A stretch of DNA of 64,000 bases from Vanilla planifolia (lineage: Eukaryota; Streptophyta; Magnoliopsida; Asparagales; Orchidaceae): contig CM043872.1 of assembly GCA_023846275.1 (NCBI GenBank), positions 25,653,670 through 25,717,669 on the forward strand. The letters run 5' to 3'. How positions within the stretch are numbered: the first letter of the stretch is position 1; the number at the start of each line of letters is the position of its first letter. A program made the translations under genes and the position numbers. The notes beneath the pieces were generated by a model. It saw only the letters and a program-made list of their open reading frames with translations. It had not been told where the DNA came from and made no database searches. Of the stretch, positions 12,701 to 26,900 are shown piece after piece.

Positions 12701-15700
12701 CATGTCGAACAAATCTTGAACTCTACTTCATTTAGTTAAAACAATCTAAAAGCCATGCAAGCACATGGAGAAGTGATGTCACCAATATTTTATTGACATA
12801 TTTATTTATAAAGTGCTCCAAAGCACTAATTTTGTGCGCCAAAAATCTAAGATATTAGGTCTGACATTGAGTTTGGGAGGCAGTTTTTCTCTTTTTTCTC
12901 AATTTTTCTTTAGCCAAGTTTGGCTTATTGACTTTAGTCAAATTTTCTCTCTATATTATTCTCCTTTTATAATTTGTCCTATGCAACAAAACAAATATAT
13001 TTTTATTCTCTGGTCCCATAATTTGCATCAACATTTATATGAATAAAAATTATATATGTATATATATTTGTGTGTATTATCTAATAACATTTATATGAAA
13101 GTTAAAATATAAATTTTATATAAAAAGCCTTTTCCATTTATTGTTATAAATATTTAAAGAAAAGAATTGCCTTTAATTTGAAATCATTCATTTGAAAATC
13201 ATTTAATCAATATATTAAAGAAGAAATAGATAAAATATTGAATCATTTATTAATGTTAGCATTAACTAGAAAAGGCATAATATATTAGAACATTAGCAAA
13301 AAATAAGAAGACTTAATTAACAATTCCATTGGAATTGTATAGTGAAAATAAGGTATTTAGTAACCCTACTTTATGTGATCTTTCAATTTTAAACCAAGAG
13401 AAAAATATATTGGCCTACTTAATGTAGTAATTAATTAATTAACACACAAAAAAGGGGCATGCAACTTGAAATAAGAGCTGAAGAGGTAGGACTATGAGTA
13501 ATAGTATAAAATAGAGAATGCATACGCTTATATAAGGAGAAAAACATGTATTATATCAGATGATTCATCGTGCTAGAAGAAGAGAACTTAATCAAAAGTC
13601 CCATTGGAACCATAGAGCAAGTTAAAATAAGGGAAATAGTCATTCTGAACAACAACTTCGACACGATCTTACAATGTTAAACATAAAATTTGAAAATAAT
13701 AACTAGCTCAACTCATACAATGATAAATCATTTAAGATAGGTTTACCTGAACTTACAGCTTAAAATAATTGGTGAAGAGATAGCACAAAAATAATTTAGC
13801 ATATATATAGAACAAAGTTTAAAGCGAGATTTTCATTGTCTCTTCTACGTATAGCAACACCAATCAAATTTATGGCACAATCACATGCCCCGTTTGAGAC
13901 ATGGCACATTTCTGTTCTTTTAAGAAAATGTGTTTTTGAAGGAAAACGTATCATTCATTGTAATAGAATTATGAATAGTTAGTTACAAAGAGCACTAAAC
14001 TTGTCCAATAGCTTCCTTAAAGTGCATGAAAGGTAGAGGCATTAAGTTTTTATATGTAAGTTTTGACGAAAGCATCACTATTGAACTTTTACAATAGTTC
14101 ATCACGATTAAATAAATGTAAAAATACTATTGCTTAAAATTATTCTTAAATTAATGGCCAGGCAGAAGCTTATCTGAAGACATGCATATGGCAAAACACT
14201 GAAACTTTTGAAGTTGCTATTGTTAATTCTAAAAAAGATGGCCAATGCATACCAGTCATGCGTTGAATTAGGTGTGATTGCTAAACTACTCTGATTCTTT
14301 TTTTTTTTTTTATGATCAATATTGTTTAGAACATTAACCATGCTCCTTACTTTTATGCTGTGAATTCTATTTGGCATGTGTTTTCTGGTTCCTTCCTCAT
14401 TTGGTTTTGGTGCTTATATTTTTCCATGCAAATAGAATTTGTTGAATTTTAGAAACTATTATATAAAAGTAAAGAGCAAAATCTTTATTTCATCTTTGTT
14501 GAGTAATTTTCTCAATTTCTTTGTTGCTTTGGTTCAAAGAATTACACATGTGCTAGCACAAAAGGTTTTACAGTTTGTGCTATGTTGCATAGGATGCTGT
14601 AGACAATTACAAGCGAGAAATTACTACTGCATTAATGAAGACCTATCCACAACTTCTGCAAAAATATATTGCTGATAAAGCAAAGCTGCCACCATTGGTT
14701 GAAATTCTAATTTTCTTGAAACTAGAACTGTACTCACTAAAAAGGCGAGAACAGGTTGGCTAGTGTGCATTTTGTAACTTCAATTTTTTTTCTACTCGTT
14801 GCTTGGTTATGCCACTTTGTTGTTCATCTTCCCATACAGAGTTTTAAGTCTGTTCTAGATTTGATTGTGGAAGCTTTCTTCAAACATGGTGAGGAGGATG
14901 CTTTGAAATCCTGCATTAAGTCTCTCACTTTTTGTGCTATTGAGGGTCAAGCTGATTTGCGGGATTATGCTCAAAATAAGATGAAAGATCTTGAGAACGA
15001 GTTGCTAGTCAAGTTGAAGTCTGCCATAAAGTCTGTGATGGTATGTGTGCTGAATTATTTTTCTTTTGAATAGTTGAATGAAATATGACATTCAAGCTGC
15101 AGGTGGGTGGTGATGAATTTTCTCTTTTGGTTAATTTGAAACGGTTGTATGAGCTTCAACTGAAGAAAAATGTTTCTAATGAGGACTTGTATGATGATTT
15201 GACTAGCATTCTCAGGGATGTAAAAGGTTTGGATGATGAGGCAAGTGATATATATTATTAGGTTTTGACATTCTTCTTTTTTTTAGTATCATTTGTGACC
15301 TTTCCATGCTTTTCAGGTGGTGGCTTTTGTACTTCTTAATATGTATTTGCAGATTGCCTGGTCGTTGCAGTCAATTGATAGTGAAAAGCCTTCTGAAGTA
15401 TCTTTGGCAGTGATATTGTCCAGGCGGACGGCATTGTTTGAACAGTTAGACCACATCATGGATTCGGTGGTCATAAACCATATGGAAAGACGCCGGACTG
15501 TTCTTCCATTTAGAGTGAGTCCTCCGTTTGGCCTTAGAAAACTTGTGAATTTGAACAATTGGCCTTTGTGGTAATATGGTTTAAGGAATTTGATTGAATT
15601 CTTAATGTAGGTTAGCATAGTACTTGCAGAACTGTGGAACTTGTTCAGAAGGTCAAAATACAAATCTACTACACTGGAGAGTCTAGGATATTACCCTGAT

Positions 15701-18700
15701 ATGTCTACTGTTAATAAATTTTGGAATCTTTGTCAGCAGATACTTAACATTACAGGTTCTTTGCAAACTTTCTTATCATTGTTAGGGGATTATTGTGTTA
15801 CGAACAGGCCTGTTGTTTCTTGTATAATTTTTATGAAGGTAAAGATTTATATTACTTTTTTAACTTTACAGATGAGACTGAAGATGAATATGCTAATGAA
15901 GAATATATTGAAGAATCTAACAAAGATGCAGTGCTGCTTGCAGCTGCTAAGTTGGTGGCTAATGATGCGGTTTCCAGGGTAAGTATCAGAGCTTTCGTAT
16001 AGACCATTTGTCCTTTTACTAGGATATTTTGGTGGGTATGCATTTATGATTCCCATTTTTGTAGTCATATGTTGATGCACGTTTACTAAATAATATACCC
16101 ATTTCATGTCATCGAAGTTAATTCTTTTTGTTTTAAACATATGTATGTATTTGCTAATGGTTTTAATTGTTTATTCACTTGAGATTATGATACAGCATTG
16201 CTTAAAGAAGAGATTTTTTTTTATCACATTGCAGTCAACTTCTGTAGTTATACTGCTAGTTTTATGTTTTGATGGTGTATTTACCCTCTGTCATTCCTTC
16301 AAATGTTTACCCAAGATTGCAATTTAAGATAATTTTGCAACTGTTTACCTTATCTTGTCATTTATTACTTAGGTGCCCTGACAAATGTTACGACTTTATC
16401 TGCAAGTGATTTGGAGTGGAGTGTTAGCAATATTTTGCCTCCATTTCTTGCTACTTCATTTTGCTTTTGCTCTTATATAACCTACGCTTTCAAATATGCT
16501 GTGAACTTGTTGGTACTTGTTTCATGCAAATTTATTGTGTGCTACTGTATTACAATCTACCTATTGTTAGCTTTTATGGGGTTATTATCTGTGGAAGGTC
16601 ACTCTATGTAGATAAAATTGAGTTTTTTGGTGCGTTATAGTAATTATTAACGAAGTCTTAATTTTTATACCTCAAAAATATGTATTTTGTGGTTTTCAGT
16701 CGTAATGTGTTCACAATTTACCCACTAGCTGAGCATATTGTGAAGCTTATTAACCTTAGTCATCTTTCTGGCATCACTTTCAGTTCTCATGTTAGATCTC
16801 ATGGTTATGTAGTTTGCTCATTTTACTATTTGAAGCTGCTTAATTTTAGGATTTTCTTGGACCGGAGATAATTTCACATTTTGCAATGCATGGGACAAGC
16901 ACTTCTGAAATAATCAAGCATCTAATTACAGCTTTGATGAAGACAACAACTAGCATTCCTCAAATGTTTCTTGAGGCAATGAAAAGGGTAATTCTTTAAT
17001 TTGATTAACTTCTTTAATGTTCACTGTCTGCCAATTTTTGCAATTTTCGTACCTCCAGTGTTGTTTGCTTATCTTTATGAAGGTAAACGTCTGTAGGGTT
17101 CCTGCTATCCTGTTTCCATTTCTATTTAGATCAGATCACAAAAAGTTGTTTTCCTAGTTACATAATCTTGAGGGCAGCATGTTTACTGGCATTTATCCTC
17201 AATCTAATGTGCAGCATTCTCCTAGACTGCTATGACATGGAGTGGTTTTCATTGCTGTGAGGCTAGAGTTTTCCGTAGAGTATATTTGCCATGTGAATGT
17301 GTACTAGGTTTTGTTAGCTATTGAACTTTTTTGTCTTTTACCTTTGAAAGGATAATACCATTCCTCGCAATTTTAGCGTCTATACCAATCATGGTATAGG
17401 AATCATGATAATTTTTACATACCACTTTATTGCCTAAGCACAATGGGCAATACAAAAGTTAAGAAATTTAGTTCTTTGATGAGAGTGGTGATGTTGTTAT
17501 TTCAGACAATGAACAAAAAATCTTTGCCAAACAAATCCCTAGTCATTACATGTATTAACCCATTTTACATGCTTTTTTGGCAATATGAGGTTTTTCTCCA
17601 TTGAATGAGTTTACACGGTAATGTTGTTAGTGGTTAAGGTTCATTTCTTCTGTGGTATATCGCCTGTCTTGCTTTAGTTTGGTGAATGCGGTTCTGTTGC
17701 AGTGGCCTTGCAGGGGCTAAAACAAGAGTTGGGATTTGCATTGGGCTTGTGTTATATGCGTTGCAGGCCAAATTTGATCATATGATTTTGCAAGCCAATT
17801 GCTTTTAAGAAATATCAGTTGTATGGTTATTCACATGTGTGGAGCATTATTGGACTATGTTTCTATTTTTTGGCATACTCTGGTGTGAAAATTCATTTTA
17901 GATTTTTTTGCATTTTGGTGGTAATGGTGCAGATTTCTATTAGATGGATTAGGTAAAGTTGTTGGAGGGGATGCCAGTAGGGGAAAACGCCTAGTTTAAT
18001 TTTTTTTTTTGAAGTTTGAATAAAGCATGTTTAGGTTCTGTTGGATTCAGTAATCGAACTAAATATTACGAAGTTAAAGGAGCGCTACTTGATCCTTGGC
18101 TCTTATATTATAAGATGAGTATAATAGTTAAGGTTTAAAGGATTTACTGATGCCATGGTAATATCACTCTTTGTTATATGTTAGGTAAATAGGGCTCTTT
18201 ATATTTTGCATCTTGCAGAATTGTCCTATAAACAAATATAAAATTAAAATGTGTTATTGATTGACTCATGGAATACTAATTAAACAACTTGTAGGCGATC
18301 ACATGACCGTAATTTTTAAGAAATCATATTGACTAAAATAATTATAGGGCAGGATGGCCTAATTGTAAACTTGTCTCATTTAGTATATGCTTGATTCTGC
18401 AAGATTGAGTTTGTGTTGTGCTTACCTAAAACCAGTGGAACGTGTCAAGATTGATTCTGAACTTCTTCATTTATGACACTTCCATGTTTGTGGCAAAGTC
18501 ATTTATGATGGGTATAGGTGAAAAGCAGTATTGTTTTTAAAGATGGTACATAAGATTGTCAAACACTTAACTACCTTACCTCACGTCATTGGCTATTCAA
18601 ACTAATTTATCCATCTGAGATTTATGGTGTGTTAAGTTTGGCTTATGATTATGTTATGCAATTGCCATTCTTAATCTCATCAATGTGATGTAATATATGC

Positions 18701-21700
18701 TTTGTCCTTACATTTGCATTTATATGCCTTCAAATAGTATGCTGTCAGCTGTCGTCTTTAAGAATGGTTTGGATATTATCATGCAAAAATATTTGTTAAT
18801 TGCATTGTTGATTTGAATTTTAATAATTGGCTATACACATTTTTTGTCTAACTTCTTTTTGTAATGTTTTGTTAAACCAGAGTTATCAGCGGTGTGTGGA
18901 GGCACACTTGAGTTGCAGTGGTGAGGTTCTAGCTGGAAAGTCGTTTACTAACTGTACAGATCTCGGTAGTAAACTTTCAGGAATATTTTGTGGTGCTGCT
19001 CGTACTAAATACCGATTAGATATTTTAAAGATAGTAAAGGATGGCATCACTTTTGCTTTTGTTAATGCTCCAAATCAGTTGTCTTTTTTGGAGGTAGCTG
19101 TAGCTCCTTTCGTGCAAAAACTTCCTGCAGCAGATATTTTGGATATGTGAGTTACAAGCTGATTACGCTTAACAAATGACTCTTTATGGGAAATATTGTT
19201 AACTAAATTCCTTTTCCTTGTCTAGTTTGAAGGATGTTCAGAGAAGAGCAGAAAATGTGAACACTGATGAAGATCCAAGTGGTTGGAGACCATATCATAC
19301 TCTACTTCAGCTGTTACATGAGAAATACACAAAAAATGAAGTTATGCAAGGTAGGACAATTAACATTTTTGTTATGTATATTAGTTGGCCCTTTTTTCGT
19401 TGCTATTTATGTTTTCATTTCATAAACTAACGATTTGCTTGTAAGCTCTTTCTGAAGTAATTATTGAATATAAATTTTTGGAGTTATGGTGTTGTAGCAA
19501 TATATGATTTTTTTGTAATTTTATCCATTGTTTGAATAAACTTTGACTGCCCACATTTTTTAGGTTTTGTTTGCACGCCTTTTTTCTGATGCTTGCTTCA
19601 TTTATCAATCGTGAGTTGCATTTAAGATTGGATATTGTTTTTTGGACCTCTAGGTCTGGATGTTTAATTTTTTTCCCATTAGACCATGCAAAAGGATGGC
19701 CTTCTAAAGCATCATTTGTCTGATCACTAATTGAGGAGAGTTATTAATGGCACGTAGCAAAAGCATTAAACAACTCAACAAAAATTGTGATTCACTTGCC
19801 ACTAATCACGAAGTTGGATTAGTTCTTACAACACATCTTAAGTAATCATGTTATCATTTAAGTCGCTGGAGCCGAAAGAAAGAAGATCAAAGCCATAATT
19901 GTTTTGATCATGGGAAACACCAGAAGTCAGAAAATACAGCCATGAGAGTTGAGAAACAACATTATCATGCACTGCATCAGTTTAGATTTATTAGATCATA
20001 TCCAACAAGGCCCACATGTCAAGACATGAGAAGAATGGTGCACAAAAAACAAAAGGTTGACATTTTTTTAAGATGACTATGATATCCAACTTGTACAACA
20101 TAAAACAAGCAATGTCAAGATGACTCTTTAAGTATTAAGGCTCACAAAACAGGATTTTGATGTTCAACTAGTTGAACTTGATGAAATGTCAAAGTGAAGG
20201 AAACGATGTAGACAAAAGATGGCCCAGACCCAATGAAACATGGATGATTAAGCTTAAGTCGAGAGAGTAACTTTTGTAGTTTGTACTCATTTTTAACTAA
20301 ACTTATATTCCATATACTTGGTTTTAAATGAACTAATATAAATCATTTGAATTTCGAAGTCATTTTTCACAAAAACTAGTTTAACTTTAGCTCTTTTCCT
20401 AGTGTTTAAAAAAAGTATAATATTATCAATAAAAAGCATAAACTAAGGATTTTATCTAGGACTTGACTCATAAAAGCATTCAAAATTAATATAGAAAGAA
20501 ATATAAAAAATTAATGTAGAACCTATCTAATTATAATCAAGAACTCTTCATTCAATCCTCCATGTGTGTATACATGCCTTTATACATGTTTGCTATGCCA
20601 GCTATGTTCATACCCTTTATTAAAATCTTCCAAAGTATTTCTCTTGTTATTTTATTATAATTATTCTTTTGATCATTAAATGTTAACTGATATCCATTTT
20701 TTGTCTAGTCCATTAAATCTTTAAAAAGTTTACAAGCATAATGTTATTAAATTGTAACTAATGTAGCATTAGCTTTGTCCTCTAAAGTTAAGGTCCAATC
20801 TCCAAATCCAAACATAGCTCATGTTTATTTATAAAAAAGTTTATAGTCTTAATCTCTAATCCTTAATTCTTCCTTTCTTTTATTTATAAAAAATTTTATA
20901 ACCTTAACGGTCAGGCTTTTTGTCATAAAAGAAAAATGTTTCCGAGTTATATTGGTTACTGTATTGTTATTTATTTTCAATTACTCTTTCTTATAATTGT
21001 TGAAGTTGCTAACTTAATCTTCTATATCTAGCATGATTTGAATATTCCCATTATTTTTCCAAATAGATATCGAAGTACTCTTTCTCATTTCATCTAGTAA
21101 GTTTTTCTTTGAAATAATGTTGAACAACCTAGCAAGTCAAGAGATATATTCTCTTCTATATTTTCAAAATTCTATAAGAGTGTTATCCAACCTTTCTACT
21201 TTATCACACTGCATTTTTTATGTTCTCTTATCTTCCATTTTAGAAATAAATTGATAAAAGAAATTAGTATTTTCCTTTGAATAATATAACTCTTTTAAAT
21301 TAATCATCTTGTCACATTCTTTATCAAAAAACAATTGTCTTTCTTATCAATTGACTAGCAATCTTTTATTGTCGTCGTTGATATATTTCACTTGGTCTGC
21401 TCACTAATTTGTATCTTTACATTCTTTAATATTCTAACATTTAAACCATGTTTCATAACCACTCTTCTTTTTATCACATGCTTCTTATTTTTACTGCCAA
21501 ATTTCTTTGTAACTAGGGACACTTCTTTCAGATTTTTCAAACATATTCTTAACTATTTTGTCTTACCAATACAAACTTTGTTACATATAAATTATGCTAC
21601 CACAATTAAATATTCTAAGAGCATAACTTTGAAACTTTATTTTTGTATAAATTTTTGTTTGCATCCTCAAGATTCCACCACTTAATTGTAGGACATCACT

Positions 21701-22735
21701 TTTAACTTCTTATTTCTCTTATGATTTTTAAGGTGAACTTAGAATATCGTTCGATAGGCCTTGCAAATTTTACGATCAGAATGATTTTTTTTCTTGTGAG
21801 TAAATAATCAGATTGTTATCTGTAATCTTCACAAATACAAGTAATCAAATGTTTCTTAGAGAAAACACTAATGACTATTATAAAAAACCAACAATAAGAT
21901 CATGTGCTATAGACAACTCTAGACTTTTGTTTACGTTATTCATTACTCTCATTACTCTTTCTAAACCCATAACCACTTTGATAGCTTTTAAACTTTTATG
22001 TTACATTCTCATTTTAGTCTCCAATAAAGTTTGTTTCACATGAAAGGATCACCTATATTAACCCAAAATTGACCTCAAATTTTTCAATTCTAGCATCTAG
22101 TCCTATTTTAGGTCCATGGAGACTACTAACAATGAAGCTTATCTTGTTATAACAATCTTTAAGGTTATGATTGTAGCCTTAATCCTTTGAATATTCATAT
22201 CTTATTTTCAAATTTTTATCTAAGATTTTGCTTTCATTCTATGGTCTTTCCAACTATCCACTTGGTTTATTGAATATATATTTCTTCTAATAAATCATCA
22301 TATTAATCAATTCTAACAACTTTTCACTTAAATTACATTTAATTAAAGACTATTCTAATTCTAATTCTAATGTACTTGTTTGCCACTGTATTCAAGCAAT
22401 ACATGCATTTCTATCCGTCCCTATTTATGATATTGGAAAACAAGGGGATGGATAACCTCTTACATATCAGCATCTGAGCTCAAATTTAATGAACAGACGA
22501 GGGAGAAGGGCCTACCGTGAAACGACGGGGTCGACCGAGAAAGGCAAGGAATCTGGAGGGAAAGAAGCTTTTTGCCGGCGAAGGATCGAGCGAAGAAGAT
22601 TCCATCAGCGCAGCAGAACAGAACAGTCATGATGAAGAAGAGGAAGAACAGCCCCTTATCCATTCACTCAAGGCTTCTGCTGCCAAATTAAGAGCTTTAA
22701 AAGTTTCTCACCAGGAACCAAAAGCCCCTGCCTGA
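6704..22735 (+). CDS. SCC3: Cohesin subunit SCC3 (STAG/SA family), 21 coding exons
   Basis: SCC3/STAG is the HEAT-repeat cohesin subunit that binds the kleisin (SCC1/REC8) and is needed for sister chromatid cohesion in mitosis and meiosis. Exons: 6704-6757, 6843-7068, 8955-9067, 9154-9246, 9359-9522, 9596-9832, 9912-10056, 10147-10325, 10419-10564, 10635-10762, 10892-11065, 14593-14754, 14840-15040, 15103-15240, 15317-15514, 15611-15755, 15872-15978, 16850-16987, 18881-19146, 19226-19350, 22497-22735. They sum to 3,378 nt (1,125 aa plus stop); the Arabidopsis protein is about 1,100 aa. The STAG region is at roughly residues 160-265. The stromalin conserved domain starts near residue 297 with LFVHRYRDVDPDIR and continues through LKYLGWTLND. 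The C-terminal tail has an AT-hook-like KRRGRPRKAR near residue 1055, then acidic and serine-rich sequence. Intron 14 uses a GC donor. The first exon is the least certain: an unspliced alternative could start at 6759 in the frame of exon 2. Confidence 0.93.
7833..7851. repeat. (GA)n microsatellite
   Basis: Nine to ten GA dinucleotides inside SCC3 intron 2. Confidence 0.9.
8035..8165 (+). mobile_element. Possible LINE 3' remnant
   Basis: The frame at 8035 reads NMLRWYGHAKHV before a stop. This resembles the L-R-W-F/Y-G-H-V motif near the C-terminus of plant LINE reverse transcriptase polyproteins. It is only about 12 residues long, so the assignment is weak. The intronic position suits a decayed insertion. 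Confidence 0.3.
11066..14592 (+). other. SCC3 intron 11 (3.5 kb)
   Basis: The largest intron of the gene, with a GTAAAG donor and GCATAG acceptor. It holds an A-rich patch with repeated AAAATGCAAA-like words at about 11830-12010 and a GC-richer block at about 12290-12620 that stands out from its surroundings and may be an old insertion. No complete gene is seen. Confidence 0.85.
15241..15316 (+). other. GC-AG intron 14 of SCC3
   Basis: The upstream exon ends GATGAG and the intron begins GCAAGT, which fits the GC-AG donor consensus AG|GCAAGT. It ends TTTCAG. Joining here keeps frame and gives DDEVVAFVLLN, matching the family. The only nearby GT donor, four bases downstream, would break the frame. 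Confidence 0.85.
16988..18880 (+). other. SCC3 intron 18 (1.9 kb)
   Basis: GTAATT donor and AACCAG acceptor. AT-rich and T-rich, with no recognised gene or element. Confidence 0.8.
19351..22496 (+). other. SCC3 intron 20 (3.1 kb)
   Basis: This intron separates the conserved body from the last exon, which carries the AT-hook and acidic tail. Open frames of up to 97 codons near 21392-22043 are AT-rich and show no family motif. I see no gene here. Confidence 0.8.
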
Positions 22736-23901
22736 ACTTGTTCTGCTCCTGGTAATTCCTTCAATATTTAACTGCCTTTTGGTATAGCTTTATATTCAGA
22801 AGCATTTTCTTTATATTTTCAGGTAGCAACAACTGTAATCACATTGCATTTAACTTACAAAACTGGATACCTGGAAGAGGATGATATATTAATGTTATAC
22901 TCTTGTTGCTTATTGGCTTCCTGTGGCTTTTGAACGAAAATGTTAGTTATCCACGCTATTAGTTTTGTTGGGTTTTTAAAGTTCAAGTTTTTATGTAAAA
23001 ATTTTCACAACCATGGTTGTATATAAGTTTACATTGACTTAAAGGTAGTAACCAAGGATTGTTTGACTTAGTACTATTTTGTGGATAAAGCATATTCTAT
23101 TCTGAAGATTTAAGAGATGGAAATGAAGCTTAGAATAATAGTAAGGAGAAGAAATTGGCTTGTTTTGTTAGTTAACATTTCGATGATTATTGAGTGAGGT
23201 TTTGTATATAGTTTATATTGGCTTGTTTTGTTTGCTTGAATTTGTTGGAAGAAAAAAAACTATAGATAAACCACTGAAACATTTATAAAACATTTCTAAT
23301 ATTCATTAACAATCTAAATTATTTTGACCAACTGTTCAAAATTATTTCTAAAAAATGATCAACTGCAGAAATCCTAAAACATAACAGCTCTCGTTTTGCA
23401 ATCATTTGATAAGCATCAACATCTCCTATTTTCACCTAAAAATTAAAACTATGCATCATCATATTAAGACAAAGATTGAAATAGTAACAAAAAGCAAAGA
23501 AATGTGCATAAAAACCTCAAGCAGCTAACAACGACCTACTAAAACTACGCATTTAACCAAAAGTAATTACACCATTTCAAACATCATCATATTAAAGACA
23601 TCCATCCTACACAACAAACTACATTACAAAAGCGGAACAAAGCAACCAACCTCTCCCTTAATCAAAAGCTGCTCAAAACATCAAAAATCCCAGCACAAAC
23701 TAAAAAGTAACTATGATCACAATAACATTCAGATACTTCGCCAACATTAAGTCAGAATTAGCACCCGAAGCAATCGCTGTGAAGACATGCTTGCCAACGT
23801 TGTCAAAATCACATTGGACTGCACATTGATCAAAAGTTTATTAGATCTTTCAATGTGTATGAACCAGTAAAGCAAAACAAAATGCAACCAACCACATGCT
23901 T
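22736..23901. other. Convergent 3' regions of SCC3 and the SCL gene
   Basis: The two stop codons face each other about 1.17 kb apart. The stretch should contain both 3' untranslated regions and poly(A) sites. It is AT-rich and has no further gene. Confidence 0.7.
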
Positions 23902-26900
23902 TTACCTATACGAGCGAGACCTTGGCGAACGGCGTCCGTTTGCCTCGGGACTCAGAGATGCTCTTGGCGACTTGTAGTTCCGACCATTGCCAGGCGACGG
24001 CGAAACCGATCCTGCCGGTGAGTAGTATTCCCTTGCGTTCCTCTCGTGTTCCCTAATTTCATGTCATTGGAAGGATAAAATGCAGAAGTTTAAAAGGGTA
24101 AGAACCAACAACTTCCACGGGTTAACATAATTTCATCCATAATACAGCAAAATCACTCTATAAAAATCAATGTCTTAAATAATATTTAGAAGGCAACAAT
24201 AAAGAAAAATCAAGAAAAAGAAACAAAATATAAGGCAGGAGTCCTGCATCTCTTTGAGATAAGTTCATTGTCTGGATTTTAAATGAATCATGGATCCTTT
24301 GTATCAATTAACCTACAAAACGGAACGTTAAGGTTACCTGTACTGTTCCATAGATACTGAACAAATTTATGAAACTTTGATCCATACACTTCAAGCTCTT
24401 TGCCTCATCTTTCATAGACCCAAATCTTTACTTTGGACAAATGTATGAACCCAATCCATACTCTAGCATAGAGGGCTTTTGATGTCCTTCGGACTCTTTT
24501 GCGGATCAAGACATTCTTTTATCTTTTGTAACTATAAGCTTTAGTTTCTTTGGTAACTGGATAGTATACAAAGCAAGACAAACAAACTTTAATATCAAAT
24601 GAAATGAAAAGTATCACGGATTATGGATTAGTTGATTATTCGGCAAACCATATGGTTTATGGGAATATGTCGTCGAAGATTGATCAACAATGATCACTTC
24701 ATGGATAGTCTCTCAAAAGATGGCTAAGCAAGAGATAAAAACTTTGAATCTCTTTTATCACTTTTAAGTCCTTACAAATCCATTCATTCTTTAAGATCCT
24801 TTTTCACTATAACAATCTGCATGAGCAACATCCCCAAGTTAATTGGATCCATAGCAACAGCAACTAAGATTCAAAACGGAACGAGCAAAATGATGCAGAC
24901 AAATTCAATTCATCATTTATAAGTTGCCTTCAATAATCATAATAGTTGAAAGATTTCCAAAGAAAAATAACAAGGAAAAATGCCATTGTCAAAATCTTCA
25001 AGTAGATGTTGCATGCAAAAGGAAACGGTAACATTTTTTTTTCTGTTCTACCCTTGAAAAGAAATAATTATAACCAGCACTGAAACCAGAGAACAACCAT
25101 GCAGATATGCAGTGTTATAGAGTCACTAATTCAATAAATCTGCTCATCTGCAACACAATTTTCCAAACGGCAACAGGTTGAACGAATAATAAAGAAATTT
25201 CAAGATGCTCATTTATGTTAGTACTTGCTTAAGGAAAAATCAAGGTCGTCAAGAAATTTAATAAAAAAAAATTTGCAGCTTAGACCCGCCAGCCACAAAC
25301 AGCTACTATTAAGGAAAAATTAGCAATGATATTAAACCACCTCATAGATCCCTAAATCTTTTTAAGGCTATATACGCTCACTTCAAGAAATTTATTAAAC
25401 AACATGAATGTGAAAACATAGAGCATACAACAAGTCAAATAAATTTAGCAAATAATAACGAATGAGGAAATCTAAGGGCATTCAGAAATGTTCATTGAGA
25501 CAACAGAAGCAGGATGGTCTCAAAATCAAAACTACTGAGTGGACGCAAGATATTATGTTCATCAATATTTCATCACCCGATTCAGCACTTGATGATATCC
25601 ATTTGGCTCGTAGAAAAAAAAAAGATTTAACACCATAACAAAAAACAACAAAAAGATTTAAACAAAAACCCCCTAAAATTCAACATTACATCTATATATA
25701 ACATTAAGAGAAAAAAAACTTCAAACCTTGAATCATGCTGGGGTGATGGTGAACGTGAATATGCTGTCAATCGAAAGGAAGAAGAATAAATACTTTGAAA
25801 AAACAATAAGTACACGTAATTAGCAACCAAAATAATCATTAATGCAAATAATGGGAATCTAATTTTAAATTCAATATTTCTATCAGCTTAAACACTGACA
25901 TCGATATCGACGTCTGGGAGACCTAGGTGGAGAGCGTCCTCTGCTACCACCACCATTATATCTACCACTGCATTAGCAAAAAATATACGATTATATCAAG
26001 TACAAAAGCTGACATAATAATCAATGCAAAGAGGAAAATTCAGACCTTATTCTAGCTGTCATTCTCATTTCTTGCGGAGTTTTTCGATTCTCTTCGGCAA
26101 AGACAATTGAAATTTCACGCCCTCCAATAATCTGATGATTCATTTGTAGCTTGGCTTCTGCAGCATCTTCGGGAAACCGGTACTTAACAAATCCAAAACC
26201 TCTTGGCTCACTTCAAGAAAATCAACAAATATCACAATAAAGAAAATGTAGGGGTACAAAGGGAAGCAGTAGATGTGACAAGAAAATCAACTCAAACCAA
26301 GAAATAAAACAAATGGACATAAGTTCTACTGAGAGATTTCCACAAACTGTCAACTTGCATGTTAACGACAACAGATCTTACAAATCGCTCAACCATTGGA
26401 ATCATAAAGATTCAATGAAAAAAACACCCTTTCTCAATCTAAACCATTGGAATCATAAAGATCGCCCAAAATCATCAGATTAACTGCTACATAACAAGAT
26501 CACAAATATAAAACCATAATTGTTGATTGTATCTAACCAAAAAAATATCACCCACACTTTTCAACATTAACAAAACCATATTATTATGCATATACAATTT
26601 TGGGAATTGTTGTCATAAGCAAAGACAATTAGTGATCAACAAAACAAAAGTGCAAAACAAATTAAAACTGTATAAGCATCAAAAACAATTACAATGTGCC
26701 ATTAACTCAATGGTTAAGAAAACTGTTCTTTCAGATCATCGAGTCCTTGACCCAAACATTTTCACTCCATATATCATCACAATAACTCCATGGCACCCAC
26801 CATATGACGTCTGCTTTTATTCAAGTGCAAATAGCACTTTCACTTAACTGAATTTCCCTACAAAAGGTGATATACCAACAGCCGCTCTCACAAAATAGCA

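Noticed and set aside
21392..22043. Hydrophobic 76- and 97-codon plus-strand frames in SCC3 intron 20
   Set aside because: The Phe/Leu/Ile/Thr-rich composition follows from T-rich intron DNA; no motif or splice context supports a gene.
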